Assembly (NCBI GenBank): GCA_003134375.1
Contig: PLAY01000016.1
Span: forward strand, 1-38,291
Direction: 5' to 3'
Length of the DNA: 38,291 bases
From: Limisphaerales bacterium
GTDB lineage: Bacteria; Verrucomicrobiota; Verrucomicrobiia; Limisphaerales; UBA11358
A model generated the notes under the pieces. The model did not search any database, was not told where the DNA came from, and saw nothing but the letters and a program-made list of their open reading frames with translations. Numbering within the stretch: position 1 is the first letter of the stretch; every line of letters starts with the position of its first letter. Of this stretch, positions 6,794-13,281 are shown piece by piece. A program made the translations under genes and the position numbers.

Positions 6794-6856
6794 AACGCCG
6801 GATTTATCCGGCAGAGCATTCGATCATGCGAGCCGCTGCCGCATGAATGCGGCGTT
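6794..6856. repeat. Nested palindrome with AACGCCG/CGGCGTT ends
   Basis: The terminal 7-bp inverted repeats AACGCCG (6794-6800) and CGGCGTT (6850-6856) enclose two hairpins: GCCGGAT-TT-ATCCGGC (6797-6812) and GCCGCAT-GA-ATGCGGC (6838-6853). It has the same pair-of-hairpins layout as the GTAG elements but a different foot. Confidence 0.75.
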
Positions 6857-6890
6857 CTGTCGCAGTGCATGGTTGCGCCCCGCATTGTTC

Positions 6891-6925
6891 GACTTTGGGC
6901 CTTGGGCTTTAGACTTTAGACTTTG
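6891..6925. repeat. 7-bp array, GACTTTG type, five units
   Basis: GACTTTG, GGCCTTG, GGCTTTA, GACTTTA and GACTTTG in tandem. Read on the opposite strand this is the GTCCAAA family found inside ribD. It ends 9 bp from the stop codon of the DUF2339 gene. Confidence 0.78.
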
Positions 6926-6934
6926 CCCCACCGC

Positions 6935-9900
6935 TTACAACCATTCCTTAATTTTCTCCTGGTATTTGTTGTAAATGAAGCCGAGCACGAGCAACACGAT
7001 GCCAAGCGCCATGAAACTCAGAATGCGATAGAGCGTTTCCAGTTTCCAAACATCGAAAATGACGACGCGTCCCAGCGCGAAAGCGAGCACCCCGAGGCCA
7101 AGCCAGCGATACACCCGTTCGCGCAACACCATGCCGACCGCGAAGAATACGAGCGCCAGCGCCGACCAGCTTGCGGTCAGGTAAAATCCGCTGGCATTCT
7201 GGCAAACCCAGCGCGTGAGAAACAGCCAGAGACTGAGTCCGCCAACCATGATCACGGCGGCGTGGACGCGGGAATCCAGGTCATAGTATTCGGGCAAACG
7301 TTTCGCCATTTGTCGTTGTCCGAGCAGAATTACAATCACGACGAGATTCGGCCAGTACACCGTCGGGGCCTCAAGCAGCGGCAGCCAGAACAAAGCCAGC
7401 GCCGTCAGCGTGAATGCCGCACTGGAAAGCAGTATTTCCCGGCTACGGTACAACCCGGCAAAAAGGAACATCAACAAACCGAGCAATGCCAGCAGCCAGA
7501 TCCGTTCCCGCGCCGGAATGTATTCGCAAACCCACCAAACTGTCATTACCAGCGCCGCCCAGCGATAGAGCAATGCGATTTGCAGCAACGGTGTGCGGGC
7601 CGGTTCGCTGGCATCGGCTTGGCGCTGGAACCACCTCACGGCGCCGAAGGAGAGCAGGCCGAACGCGGCAATCGGCGCGAGCGGGAAATACCAAAGTGGC
7701 TTGGTCTGCGAAAGCTGCCACACAAACTGCGCGCCGCTGATGAGCAAAAAGATTTGCCCAAAGGCCGCCAGGAACCACATGCGTGTGAACACGCCGTAAA
7801 CCGTGATGCCGACGGCGAGCAGACTGGTCAACGTCAGCCAGGCGGGCGCGTCCACCAGCGGATTGAGCCAGAAATACAGCACTCCCACGATTGCCAGCGC
7901 GTAAACGCCCTGCCAGCACAACGGCCCCCGCGAGTCAGTCATCAGAACTTTTTGCCGCTGCCACCAGTGGCTCAATCCCAGCGTGACGGCGATCATCAAG
8001 GCGGGATTCCACCACGGCGGCAAAGTGGAAGGCAGGATGAAGCGCAACAGCCACGCGAATTGGCCAAGCAACAGAAAGCCCTGGCCCAGCAGGACCAGTT
8101 CGCGCAGGCGCAGCAGGTAAATCGAGAAGGTCAGCGCCAGCGCTTCGACCGCCAATGCCAGCGGAAAGTTGGACGGGGTTGTGTTATACCACGTCGTCGC
8201 CAGCCAACTGACGAGGGCGAGAATGGTGAAATACGCCGGAACCGGTCGAATCGGATATTCCTCCTCCTCCGCCACGCTCCGGCGGTGAGACCAAAAGGCG
8301 TTGAAAGTCATCAAGGCTCCGAGCGCCGCGCCAAGATAAAGCCCGGGCAGGTCGTTCCGCTCCAGACTGGCGATTCCCCAGCCGACCGCCAGCACGCCCG
8401 AAAGGTACGCCCCAATTTGCAAGATGAGACTTTGTCTTAGCAGCCCGAGCGTCAGCAGCACGACGCTTTCCGTGCCGAGCAAGAGAGCAAGTTTCAACCC
8501 GGCGAATTTTGTAATCAGCCCGACCGTCGCGAGCAGCAGGCCTTGCGTGAGGTAAGAATTTTTTGTGAGCGGTTCCGCGGCCAAAGTCCAGCGCGCCAGT
8601 ACCGCCAGTCCGAGGAGCACGACGCCGTAGCCGAGCGAGAATTTCCAGAAGCCGCCGTGATGCACCTGCAGCATCGTCAGCAGAAACATTGTGAAGAACG
8701 CGCCGTTGTTCAGCGTGAGAAAGCTCGCGCGATTCGGGCCGGCAAACTTTTCGTGTTTCGACAGGAAAACCGCCGCCGTGAAGCAGAGCCAGTAGCTCAT
8801 CAGAAAGGCCGCGCCCGTCCACAATCCTTCTTCCGGCGAAGCCCAGTGCCAGGAACTGCCGTCAAAGAAGCGCCAGAAACCATACGCGGTGTAAGTGGCC
8901 ACGAGGCTGGCCAGCGAAAGCACCGCCCAACGATTGCGCACGAGGAAAAACACGGCGGCGAGCGTCAGCACGAGATTGGAGTAAAGCGTGAACGAACCGG
9001 CGCGCGTGATGACGGACGTGTAGTAAGCCAGCCCGACAGCAAACAAGGCGAGCACCTCGGACTTTTTACGATCCGCAATCCAGACCATGAAGGCCGCCCA
9101 GGCCAGCAACAATGCGCCATCCAGCAACGCACTGCCGATGATGCACAACTGCTGGATGTGATGCGCGGCGTAAGTTGTGAAATACACCGCGGCCAATCCA
9201 CCGGCGAAGAGCACTTGCGCATAATTCTTCAAGGATTCCTTCGCCGCCTTGCGCTGCCACCAGGCGCCGAACCCGAGCAAAATCGTGCTGGCGGCGTAGA
9301 GCAGCAAAACCTTTTCCACCGGGCCGAGCAGGCCGATAAAATTCTGGTAAGCATAGCTCCCGAAAAAAACGAGGCCGGTCAACAGCATGACTATTCCGAT
9401 GCGCACGAGCCAATAAGTGCCAAGGCGCATTTCGAAGGAGGGCTTCGGCGGTGGCGAAGCCGGCACAGATCGGGCGGCAAGGCGCGGCGGCACTGGCGGC
9501 GGTGACACAACGGTTGTGGACAGGCGCGTTGAACAGTTGCAATGTGGACAAAGAATCGTGTCGCCCAACGCACTGGCGGGGAATTCGATGTGCCCACCAC
9601 AAAACGCGCACAAACACTTCAAGAACTTCGCCTGGACGGGTTCCACGTGCAGCTTCAGTTGTGGGGGCATTGGTCGCACGGAGCTTTGCGGCACAACCGG
9701 CGCAGGCGCGGGGGCAATCGGAGGGGCAACCGGTTGCGGCACAGGCGGGGTTCCCGGCGGAATCGGCAACGGGATCGGTGGCGGTATTGGAATCTGGCGT
9801 GGCGTTTCAGCGGGCGCGGCACTTCGCGCAATTTCCGGTTGTGAAGCGTTGGGAAGTTTGACGACGATTCGCGGTGGCAGAGGCGCGGCGGGTGTCGTTG

Positions 9901-10024
9901 GCGATGCCGGGTTCAGTTTGGTTTCCAGAAGTTTCAGTCGTCCGGCCAGCGCCGACATTTCCTGCTGCAATTCAGAATGCCGCTGCTTGAGCCACTCCAA
10001 GTCCCAACGTTCTTGATCGTTCAT
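6935..10024 (-). CDS. DUF2339 polytopic membrane protein with zinc ribbon
   Basis: A 1029-residue protein. Residues 1-37 form a short coiled-coil-like helix (ERWDLEWLKQRHSELQQEMSALAGRLKLLETKL). A long Pro/Ala-rich linker follows (about 40-125). Then comes a probable zinc ribbon with Cys139, Cys142, Cys159 and Cys162 (CAFC...CPHC), then another Pro-rich linker. From about residue 200 (FEMRLGTYWLVRIGIVMLL) to the end there are some twenty-five hydrophobic helices, the hallmark of DUF2339 predicted membrane proteins of unknown function. The coiled-coil-plus-linker start is normal for the family; the zinc ribbon is unusual to my knowledge. The last stretch (WRLGLGVLAFALGRVVIFDVWKLETLYRILSFMALG) fits the family's C-terminus. 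The ATG at 10024 overlaps a doubtful upstream small ORF. I cannot infer a function beyond an envelope role. Confidence 0.85.
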   Translation of the reverse strand: MNDQERWDLEWLKQRHSELQQEMSALAGRLKLLETKLNPASPTTPAAPLPPRIVVKLPNASQPEIARSAAPAETPRQIPIPPPIPLPIPPGTPPVPQPVAPPIAPAPAPVVPQSSVRPMPPQLKLHVEPVQAKFLKCLCAFCGGHIEFPASALGDTILCPHCNCSTRLSTTVVSPPPVPPRLAARSVPASPPPKPSFEMRLGTYWLVRIGIVMLLTGLVFFGSYAYQNFIGLLGPVEKVLLLYAASTILLGFGAWWQRKAAKESLKNYAQVLFAGGLAAVYFTTYAAHHIQQLCIIGSALLDGALLLAWAAFMVWIADRKKSEVLALFAVGLAYYTSVITRAGSFTLYSNLVLTLAAVFFLVRNRWAVLSLASLVATYTAYGFWRFFDGSSWHWASPEEGLWTGAAFLMSYWLCFTAAVFLSKHEKFAGPNRASFLTLNNGAFFTMFLLTMLQVHHGGFWKFSLGYGVVLLGLAVLARWTLAAEPLTKNSYLTQGLLLATVGLITKFAGLKLALLLGTESVVLLTLGLLRQSLILQIGAYLSGVLAVGWGIASLERNDLPGLYLGAALGALMTFNAFWSHRRSVAEEEEYPIRPVPAYFTILALVSWLATTWYNTTPSNFPLALAVEALALTFSIYLLRLRELVLLGQGFLLLGQFAWLLRFILPSTLPPWWNPALMIAVTLGLSHWWQRQKVLMTDSRGPLCWQGVYALAIVGVLYFWLNPLVDAPAWLTLTSLLAVGITVYGVFTRMWFLAAFGQIFLLISGAQFVWQLSQTKPLWYFPLAPIAAFGLLSFGAVRWFQRQADASEPARTPLLQIALLYRWAALVMTVWWVCEYIPARERIWLLALLGLLMFLFAGLYRSREILLSSAAFTLTALALFWLPLLEAPTVYWPNLVVIVILLGQRQMAKRLPEYYDLDSRVHAAVIMVGGLSLWLFLTRWVCQNASGFYLTASWSALALVFFAVGMVLRERVYRWLGLGVLAFALGRVVIFDVWKLETLYRILSFMALGIVLLVLGFIYNKYQEKIKEWL

Positions 10025-10242
10025 AAATGGTTTCGACCGTTATGCCGCTGTTTTGACGTGAAAAGATGCCTCAGGTTAAGGGGGCCGACGACCAAATCCG
10101 GTCTGGTAAGTGTTTGCATAGGCTCGCATTTAAAATGCAGCACCATCCAAAGTTCAGCGCAGGCTACGGACAATAATGCCGACAGGCCAGCCCAAAAGTC
10201 GAATCCGCCGGGAACCGCACGGGCACGCTGATTGGTTTTCAT
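10021..10242 (-). CDS. Doubtful 73-codon ORF upstream of the DUF2339 gene
   Basis: An ATG-initiated ORF whose TGA overlaps the ATG of the DUF2339 gene (ATGA). Residues 14-36 (FDFWAGLSALLSVACAELWMVLHF) are hydrophobic enough for one membrane helix; the remainder is polar and undistinguished. Third codon positions are not clearly GC-biased, unlike neighbouring genes, and I do not recognise the protein. It may be a chance reading frame in the 379-bp gap. Confidence 0.25.
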   Translation of the reverse strand: MKTNQRARAVPGGFDFWAGLSALLSVACAELWMVLHFKCEPMQTLTRPDLVVGPLNLRHLFTSKQRHNGRNHL

Positions 10243-10403
10243 GCGCCCAAGTTGGCGAAACTCTGCTTACAGCCGTTAATTGATAAACCTTTCGGGGATA
10301 TTGATTGAACCGATGTCCGTTGGATTCAACGCCAGACTGATCTTTCGCGGTTGAAAATTTCCATTTCCCGGCCCCCATTTCTGCGGCATGATGGAGTTGA
10401 ATT
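10243..10403. other. Intergenic upstream of nusB; no feature identified
   Basis: With the doubtful ORF to its left, this forms a gap of nearly 380 bp between the divergent DUF2339 and nusB genes. It is more AT-rich than the genes and must contain promoters for both, but I could not pick out convincing -35/-10 pairs. No hairpin repeat of the GTAG type is present. Confidence 0.4.
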
Positions 10404-10904
10404 ATGGGCAAACGCCGTGAAGCGCGCGAACGTGCCGTGCAATTTCTGTTTCAGCACGATTTGAACCCGCCGGAAAACCTGGACCGGGCGCTCAATGAAT
10501 TCTGGGACACGCAGCGCGCGGCGGCCATCGCCGGGGAAAAAGGCCCGGCGACGTGGGGCCAGCCGGTGGAGCTGCCGCCGCCCACCGCCGAGGAGGGCGA
10601 AATGCGTCTGTTCGCCGATCCGCTGATTCGCGGCGCCCTGGAGCATCGCGACGCGATTGACGAGCACATCAAAAAACACGCGAAAAATTGGGAGTTCCAT
10701 CGCATCGCCGCGGTGGACCGCAACATCATGCGGCTGGCGATTTACGAAATGCTGTTCCGCGAGGACATCCCGCCCATTGTCAGCATCAACGAGGCGGTGG
10801 ACATCGCCAAAAAATTTTCCACGCAGGACAGCGGCAAATTCGTCAATGGGATTCTCGACAAGGTGCGCAGCGAGTTGATGCGTCCGGCGAGGATCGTCAA
10901 ATGA
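10404..10904 (+). CDS. nusB: Transcription antitermination factor NusB
   Basis: A 166-residue all-helical RNA-binding protein. NusB with NusE (ribosomal protein S10) binds boxA RNA in rRNA antitermination complexes. The start GKRREARERAVQFLFQHDLNP (residues 2-22) carries the basic RNA-binding helix. The C-terminal half has the conserved AAVDRNIMRLAIYEML...IPPIVSINEAVDIAKKFSTQDSGKFVNGILDKV. It is about 25 residues longer than E. coli NusB because of an insertion around residues 35-70 (GEKGPATWGQPVELPPPTAEEG). Its TGA overlaps the ATG of the PHP gene (ATGA), indicating coupled translation in a nusB-PHP-ftsY operon. Confidence 0.95.
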   Translation: MGKRREARERAVQFLFQHDLNPPENLDRALNEFWDTQRAAAIAGEKGPATWGQPVELPPPTAEEGEMRLFADPLIRGALEHRDAIDEHIKKHAKNWEFHRIAAVDRNIMRLAIYEMLFREDIPPIVSINEAVDIAKKFSTQDSGKFVNGILDKVRSELMRPARIVK

Positions 10905-11782
10905 AATTTGCCGACCTCCATCTGCACACACACTTTTCCGATGGCACGTTTTCGCCGGAGGAATTGACCGGGCACGCCCGGCGGCTCGGCTTCGCGGCGC
11001 TGGCGTTGACAGACCACGATTCGGTGGAAGGCTGCGCGCCCATGGCGGCGGCTTGCAGCGCGGTGGGCATCGAGGTCATCACCGGCACGGAACTTACCGC
11101 TGAGCACAACGACATCGAGGTGCATCTGCTCGGTTATTTTCTGGACACGCAAAATCAAAAGCTGCTTACGGAAATCGCCAAGTTCCAGTCCGTCCGCCAG
11201 AACCGCATCCGCGAAATGGTGGCCAAGCTCAATCAATTGAACGTACCGCTCCAGGCGGAATCCGTCTTTGCGCTGGCCAACTGCAAATCACCCGGCCGCC
11301 CGCACGTGGCGCGGGCGCTGGTGAAGGCCGGACTTTGCAAGTCGTCCGATGAGGCGTTCGAGCGTTTTCTCAAGAAAAATCGTCCGGCGTGGGTGCCGAA
11401 AGCCAAGATGTCCGCGCTGGAAGGCGTCGAATTGATTCACCAGGCCGGCGGCCTGGCAGTCATGGCGCATCCCGGTTTGAACCGCACCGACGAAATCATC
11501 CCTGCGCTCGTGGAGGCCGGGTTGGACGGCATTGAATGTTTTCACACCAAGCACTCGACCAAAACCGCCGAGCGCTATCTGGAAATCGCCGACAAATTTC
11601 ATCTGCTCGTGACCGGTGGCTCGGATTGCCACGGCTTCAGCAAGGGCAAGCCGCTCATCGGCACCGTCAAACTGCCCTACGAACACGTGGAAAGACTCAA
11701 GGCGAAGGTCGAGAGCCGAGGGTCGAAGGCAGGAATTGCAACCGCTTCGGCTCTCGACCCTCGACCTTCGACCCTCGACTGA
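10901..11782 (+). CDS. PHP-domain phosphoesterase (RNase AM / nucleoside bisphosphatase type)
   Basis: A 293-residue PHP-domain protein, similar to the YciV/TrpH group that removes phosphate from 3',5'-nucleoside bisphosphates or trims RNA 5' ends. The metal-site motifs are DLHLHTHFSDG (residues 5-15), ALTDHDSVEG (about 34-43), the GTELTAEHND strand, GGLAVMAHPGL and VTGGSDCHG. All are present and well ordered. The ATG overlaps the nusB stop. The last ~24 residues (from VESRG to the end) and the TGA are encoded by a CCCTCGA-type heptamer array, so the original C-terminus has been replaced or extended. The catalytic core is untouched. The location between nusB and ftsY fits a housekeeping RNA or nucleotide role, but the exact substrate is inferred from the family. 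Confidence 0.88.
   Translation: MKFADLHLHTHFSDGTFSPEELTGHARRLGFAALALTDHDSVEGCAPMAAACSAVGIEVITGTELTAEHNDIEVHLLGYFLDTQNQKLLTEIAKFQSVRQNRIREMVAKLNQLNVPLQAESVFALANCKSPGRPHVARALVKAGLCKSSDEAFERFLKKNRPAWVPKAKMSALEGVELIHQAGGLAVMAHPGLNRTDEIIPALVEAGLDGIECFHTKHSTKTAERYLEIADKFHLLVTGGSDCHGFSKGKPLIGTVKLPYEHVERLKAKVESRGSKAGIATASALDPRPSTLD
11709..11778. repeat. CCCTCGA heptamer array with inverted arm, at the PHP gene 3' end
   Basis: Four heptamers CTCTCGA, CCCTCGA, CCTTCGA and CCCTCGA occupy 11751-11778. An inverted partner lies at 11709-11729 (GTCGAGAGCCGAGGGTCGAAG). The two arms can pair into a long stem, and the whole is translated as the C-terminal tail of the PHP protein. A near-identical four-unit array lies inside ribD at 16435. 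Confidence 0.85.
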
Positions 11783-11786
11783 GACC

Positions 11787-12698
11787 ATGGGACTATTCCA
11801 GAAATTCAAAGCCGGCCTGCAAAAAACGCACAGCAAGCTGGCGCACGAAATCAAACGCATTGTCGCGCGTTCGCCCAGGCTCGACGCGGCCTCGCTGGAG
11901 GAACTTGAAGCCGCGCTCATCGCCGCCGACCTCGGCCTGGCCGTGACCGCGCAGATTGTCGCTGCCGTGAAGCACGCCTACGAAACGCAGGGCGGCGCGG
12001 GACTGGACGTGTTCGCCATTGCGCGGGCCGAAGTGGAGAAGGGCCTTGGCTCGAATAAAACTGATTTGGTCAGGGCCGCACATGGCCCAACTGTGGTTTC
12101 CGTTGTCGGCGTCAACGGCACGGGCAAGACGACCACGGCTGCCAAGCTTGCGTATTTGGTTCAAGCGCAAAAGAAAACCGCGTTGCTCGCCGCGTGCGAC
12201 ACGTTCCGCGCCGCGGCCATCGAGCAAATCAAACTCTGGGGGCAGCGGTTGAAGGTTGAAGTCATCGCCGGCGCTTATGGCGCGGATGCGGCGTCGGTGG
12301 CGCATGATGCCGTCGCCGCCGCGCAGGCGCGCAAAGCCGATTACCTGTTCATTGACACCGCGGGCCGCCTGCACACGAAGCATAATTTGATGCAGGAACT
12401 GCAAAAGCTGCATCGTGTCATCGGCCGGCAACTGCCCGGCGCGCCGCACGAGGTCCTGCTCGTGCTCGACGCGACGACCGGCATGAACGCGCTGAACCAG
12501 GCGCGCGAGTTCAACAAGATCGTGCCGCTTACCGGGCTGGTGGTGACCAAGCTCGACGGCACGAGCAAGGGCGGCATGGTGGTGGCGATCCAGAAGGAAC
12601 TCGGCCTGCCGATCAAATTCATCGGCCTCGGCGAGCAGCCGGACGACTTGCAGCCCTTCGACGCGAAGCAGTTCGCGCAGGCGTTGTTCGAGGAATAA
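11787..12698 (+). CDS. ftsY: Signal recognition particle receptor FtsY
   Basis: A 303-residue SRP-family GTPase. FtsY receives SRP-bound ribosomes at the inner membrane and hands them to the Sec translocon. The N-domain (residues 1-95) starts with GLFQKFKAGLQKTHSKLA, an amphipathic helix of the type that contacts lipid. The G-domain has the P-loop GVNGTGKTTTAAKLA (108-122), DTFRAAAIEQIK, DTAGRLHT, TKLDGTSKGG and FIGLGEQPDDLQPF. The acidic A-domain seen in E. coli is absent, as in many bacteria. The ATG at 11787 comes 4 bp after the PHP stop and is preferred because MGLFQKFK matches the family start; there is no clear Shine-Dalgarno since the leader is repeat. Confidence 0.96.
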   Translation: MGLFQKFKAGLQKTHSKLAHEIKRIVARSPRLDAASLEELEAALIAADLGLAVTAQIVAAVKHAYETQGGAGLDVFAIARAEVEKGLGSNKTDLVRAAHGPTVVSVVGVNGTGKTTTAAKLAYLVQAQKKTALLAACDTFRAAAIEQIKLWGQRLKVEVIAGAYGADAASVAHDAVAAAQARKADYLFIDTAGRLHTKHNLMQELQKLHRVIGRQLPGAPHEVLLVLDATTGMNALNQAREFNKIVPLTGLVVTKLDGTSKGGMVVAIQKELGLPIKFIGLGEQPDDLQPFDAKQFAQALFEE

Positions 12699-12712
12699 AC
12701 TTTGAAACCACC

Positions 12713-13141
12713 ATGCCTTGTCATTTAGAAGCTACAGGTCGGAATTTTGATGTGGACAGGTTTCTCAAGCAAACCGAACTGAAACCTTACCTGGTTTTCC
12801 GGAAAGGCGAACCGCGGTTCAAACACATCCGAAAGGATGAATTAATGAAGTATTCAGGCCTCCGCGTTAACGTCAGCAAGGCTGGCTTCGACAATCTTGG
12901 CGGACAAATTCAGGGCGCAATTCGTTTTTTGAAAAAAAACAAAACCGCACTTCGCAAATTGTCCGGCTTCCCTGGAGTCAAGTGCGTTTACCTGGATTTT
13001 GGTTATGAGTGGCGGGAAGCGGTCGCCCAGTTTGATTACTTGCCAACTGAACTGATTCGCCTGGCCGGTTTGTCGGGTATTGGCATTGAAATGTCGCTAT
13101 ATCTCCCTTGCGCGAAGAAAGGGCGGAAAAAACGCATTTAA
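12713..13141 (+). CDS. Conserved-looking 142-residue protein of unknown function
   Basis: A soluble protein without signal peptide or membrane segment. It starts CHLEATGRNFDVDRFLKQTELKPYLVFRKGEPRF and continues with NVSKAGFDNLGGQIQGAIRFLKKNKTALRKLSGFPGVKCVYLDFG. It ends with YLPTELIRLAGLSGIGIEMSLYLP and a basic tail. The alternation of strand and amphipathic helix suggests a compact alpha/beta fold, perhaps like the small immunity-type or DUF4279-like proteins, but I cannot name a family. It follows ftsY by 14 bp, yet codon use is more AT-rich than in ftsY, so it may be a later arrival. Confidence 0.7.
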   Translation: MPCHLEATGRNFDVDRFLKQTELKPYLVFRKGEPRFKHIRKDELMKYSGLRVNVSKAGFDNLGGQIQGAIRFLKKNKTALRKLSGFPGVKCVYLDFGYEWREAVAQFDYLPTELIRLAGLSGIGIEMSLYLPCAKKGRKKRI

Positions 13142-13187
13142 GGAAAGTCGTTTCAGCGGCACGACTCGTGAGTAATATATTTGCACG

Positions 13188-13217
13188 GTACGGCAGCTCT
13201 CTGCCGAAAGCCGCTAC
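13188..13217. repeat. GTAG-foot hairpin (minus orientation)
   Basis: CTAC at 13214-13217 is a GTAG foot when read on the minus strand. CGGCAG-CTCT-CTGCCG (13191-13206) is a hairpin next to it. The repeat lies in the 140-bp gap before the spermidine synthase-like gene. No other feature is seen in that gap. Confidence 0.55.
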
Positions 13218-13281
13218 GTTTCGCAGCCCAAGGTTTTTGAAGCTTGTTTCGGGCGGGCGTGACGTGTAGAGGGTAGGCCGC

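Noticed and set aside
6923-8440. Long plus-strand ORF (505 codons) opposite the DUF2339 gene
   Set aside because: It is the antisense shadow of a GC-rich membrane protein gene. Its translation is rich in Gln, Arg, Pro and His with no motif, while the minus-strand frame gives regular hydrophobic helices.
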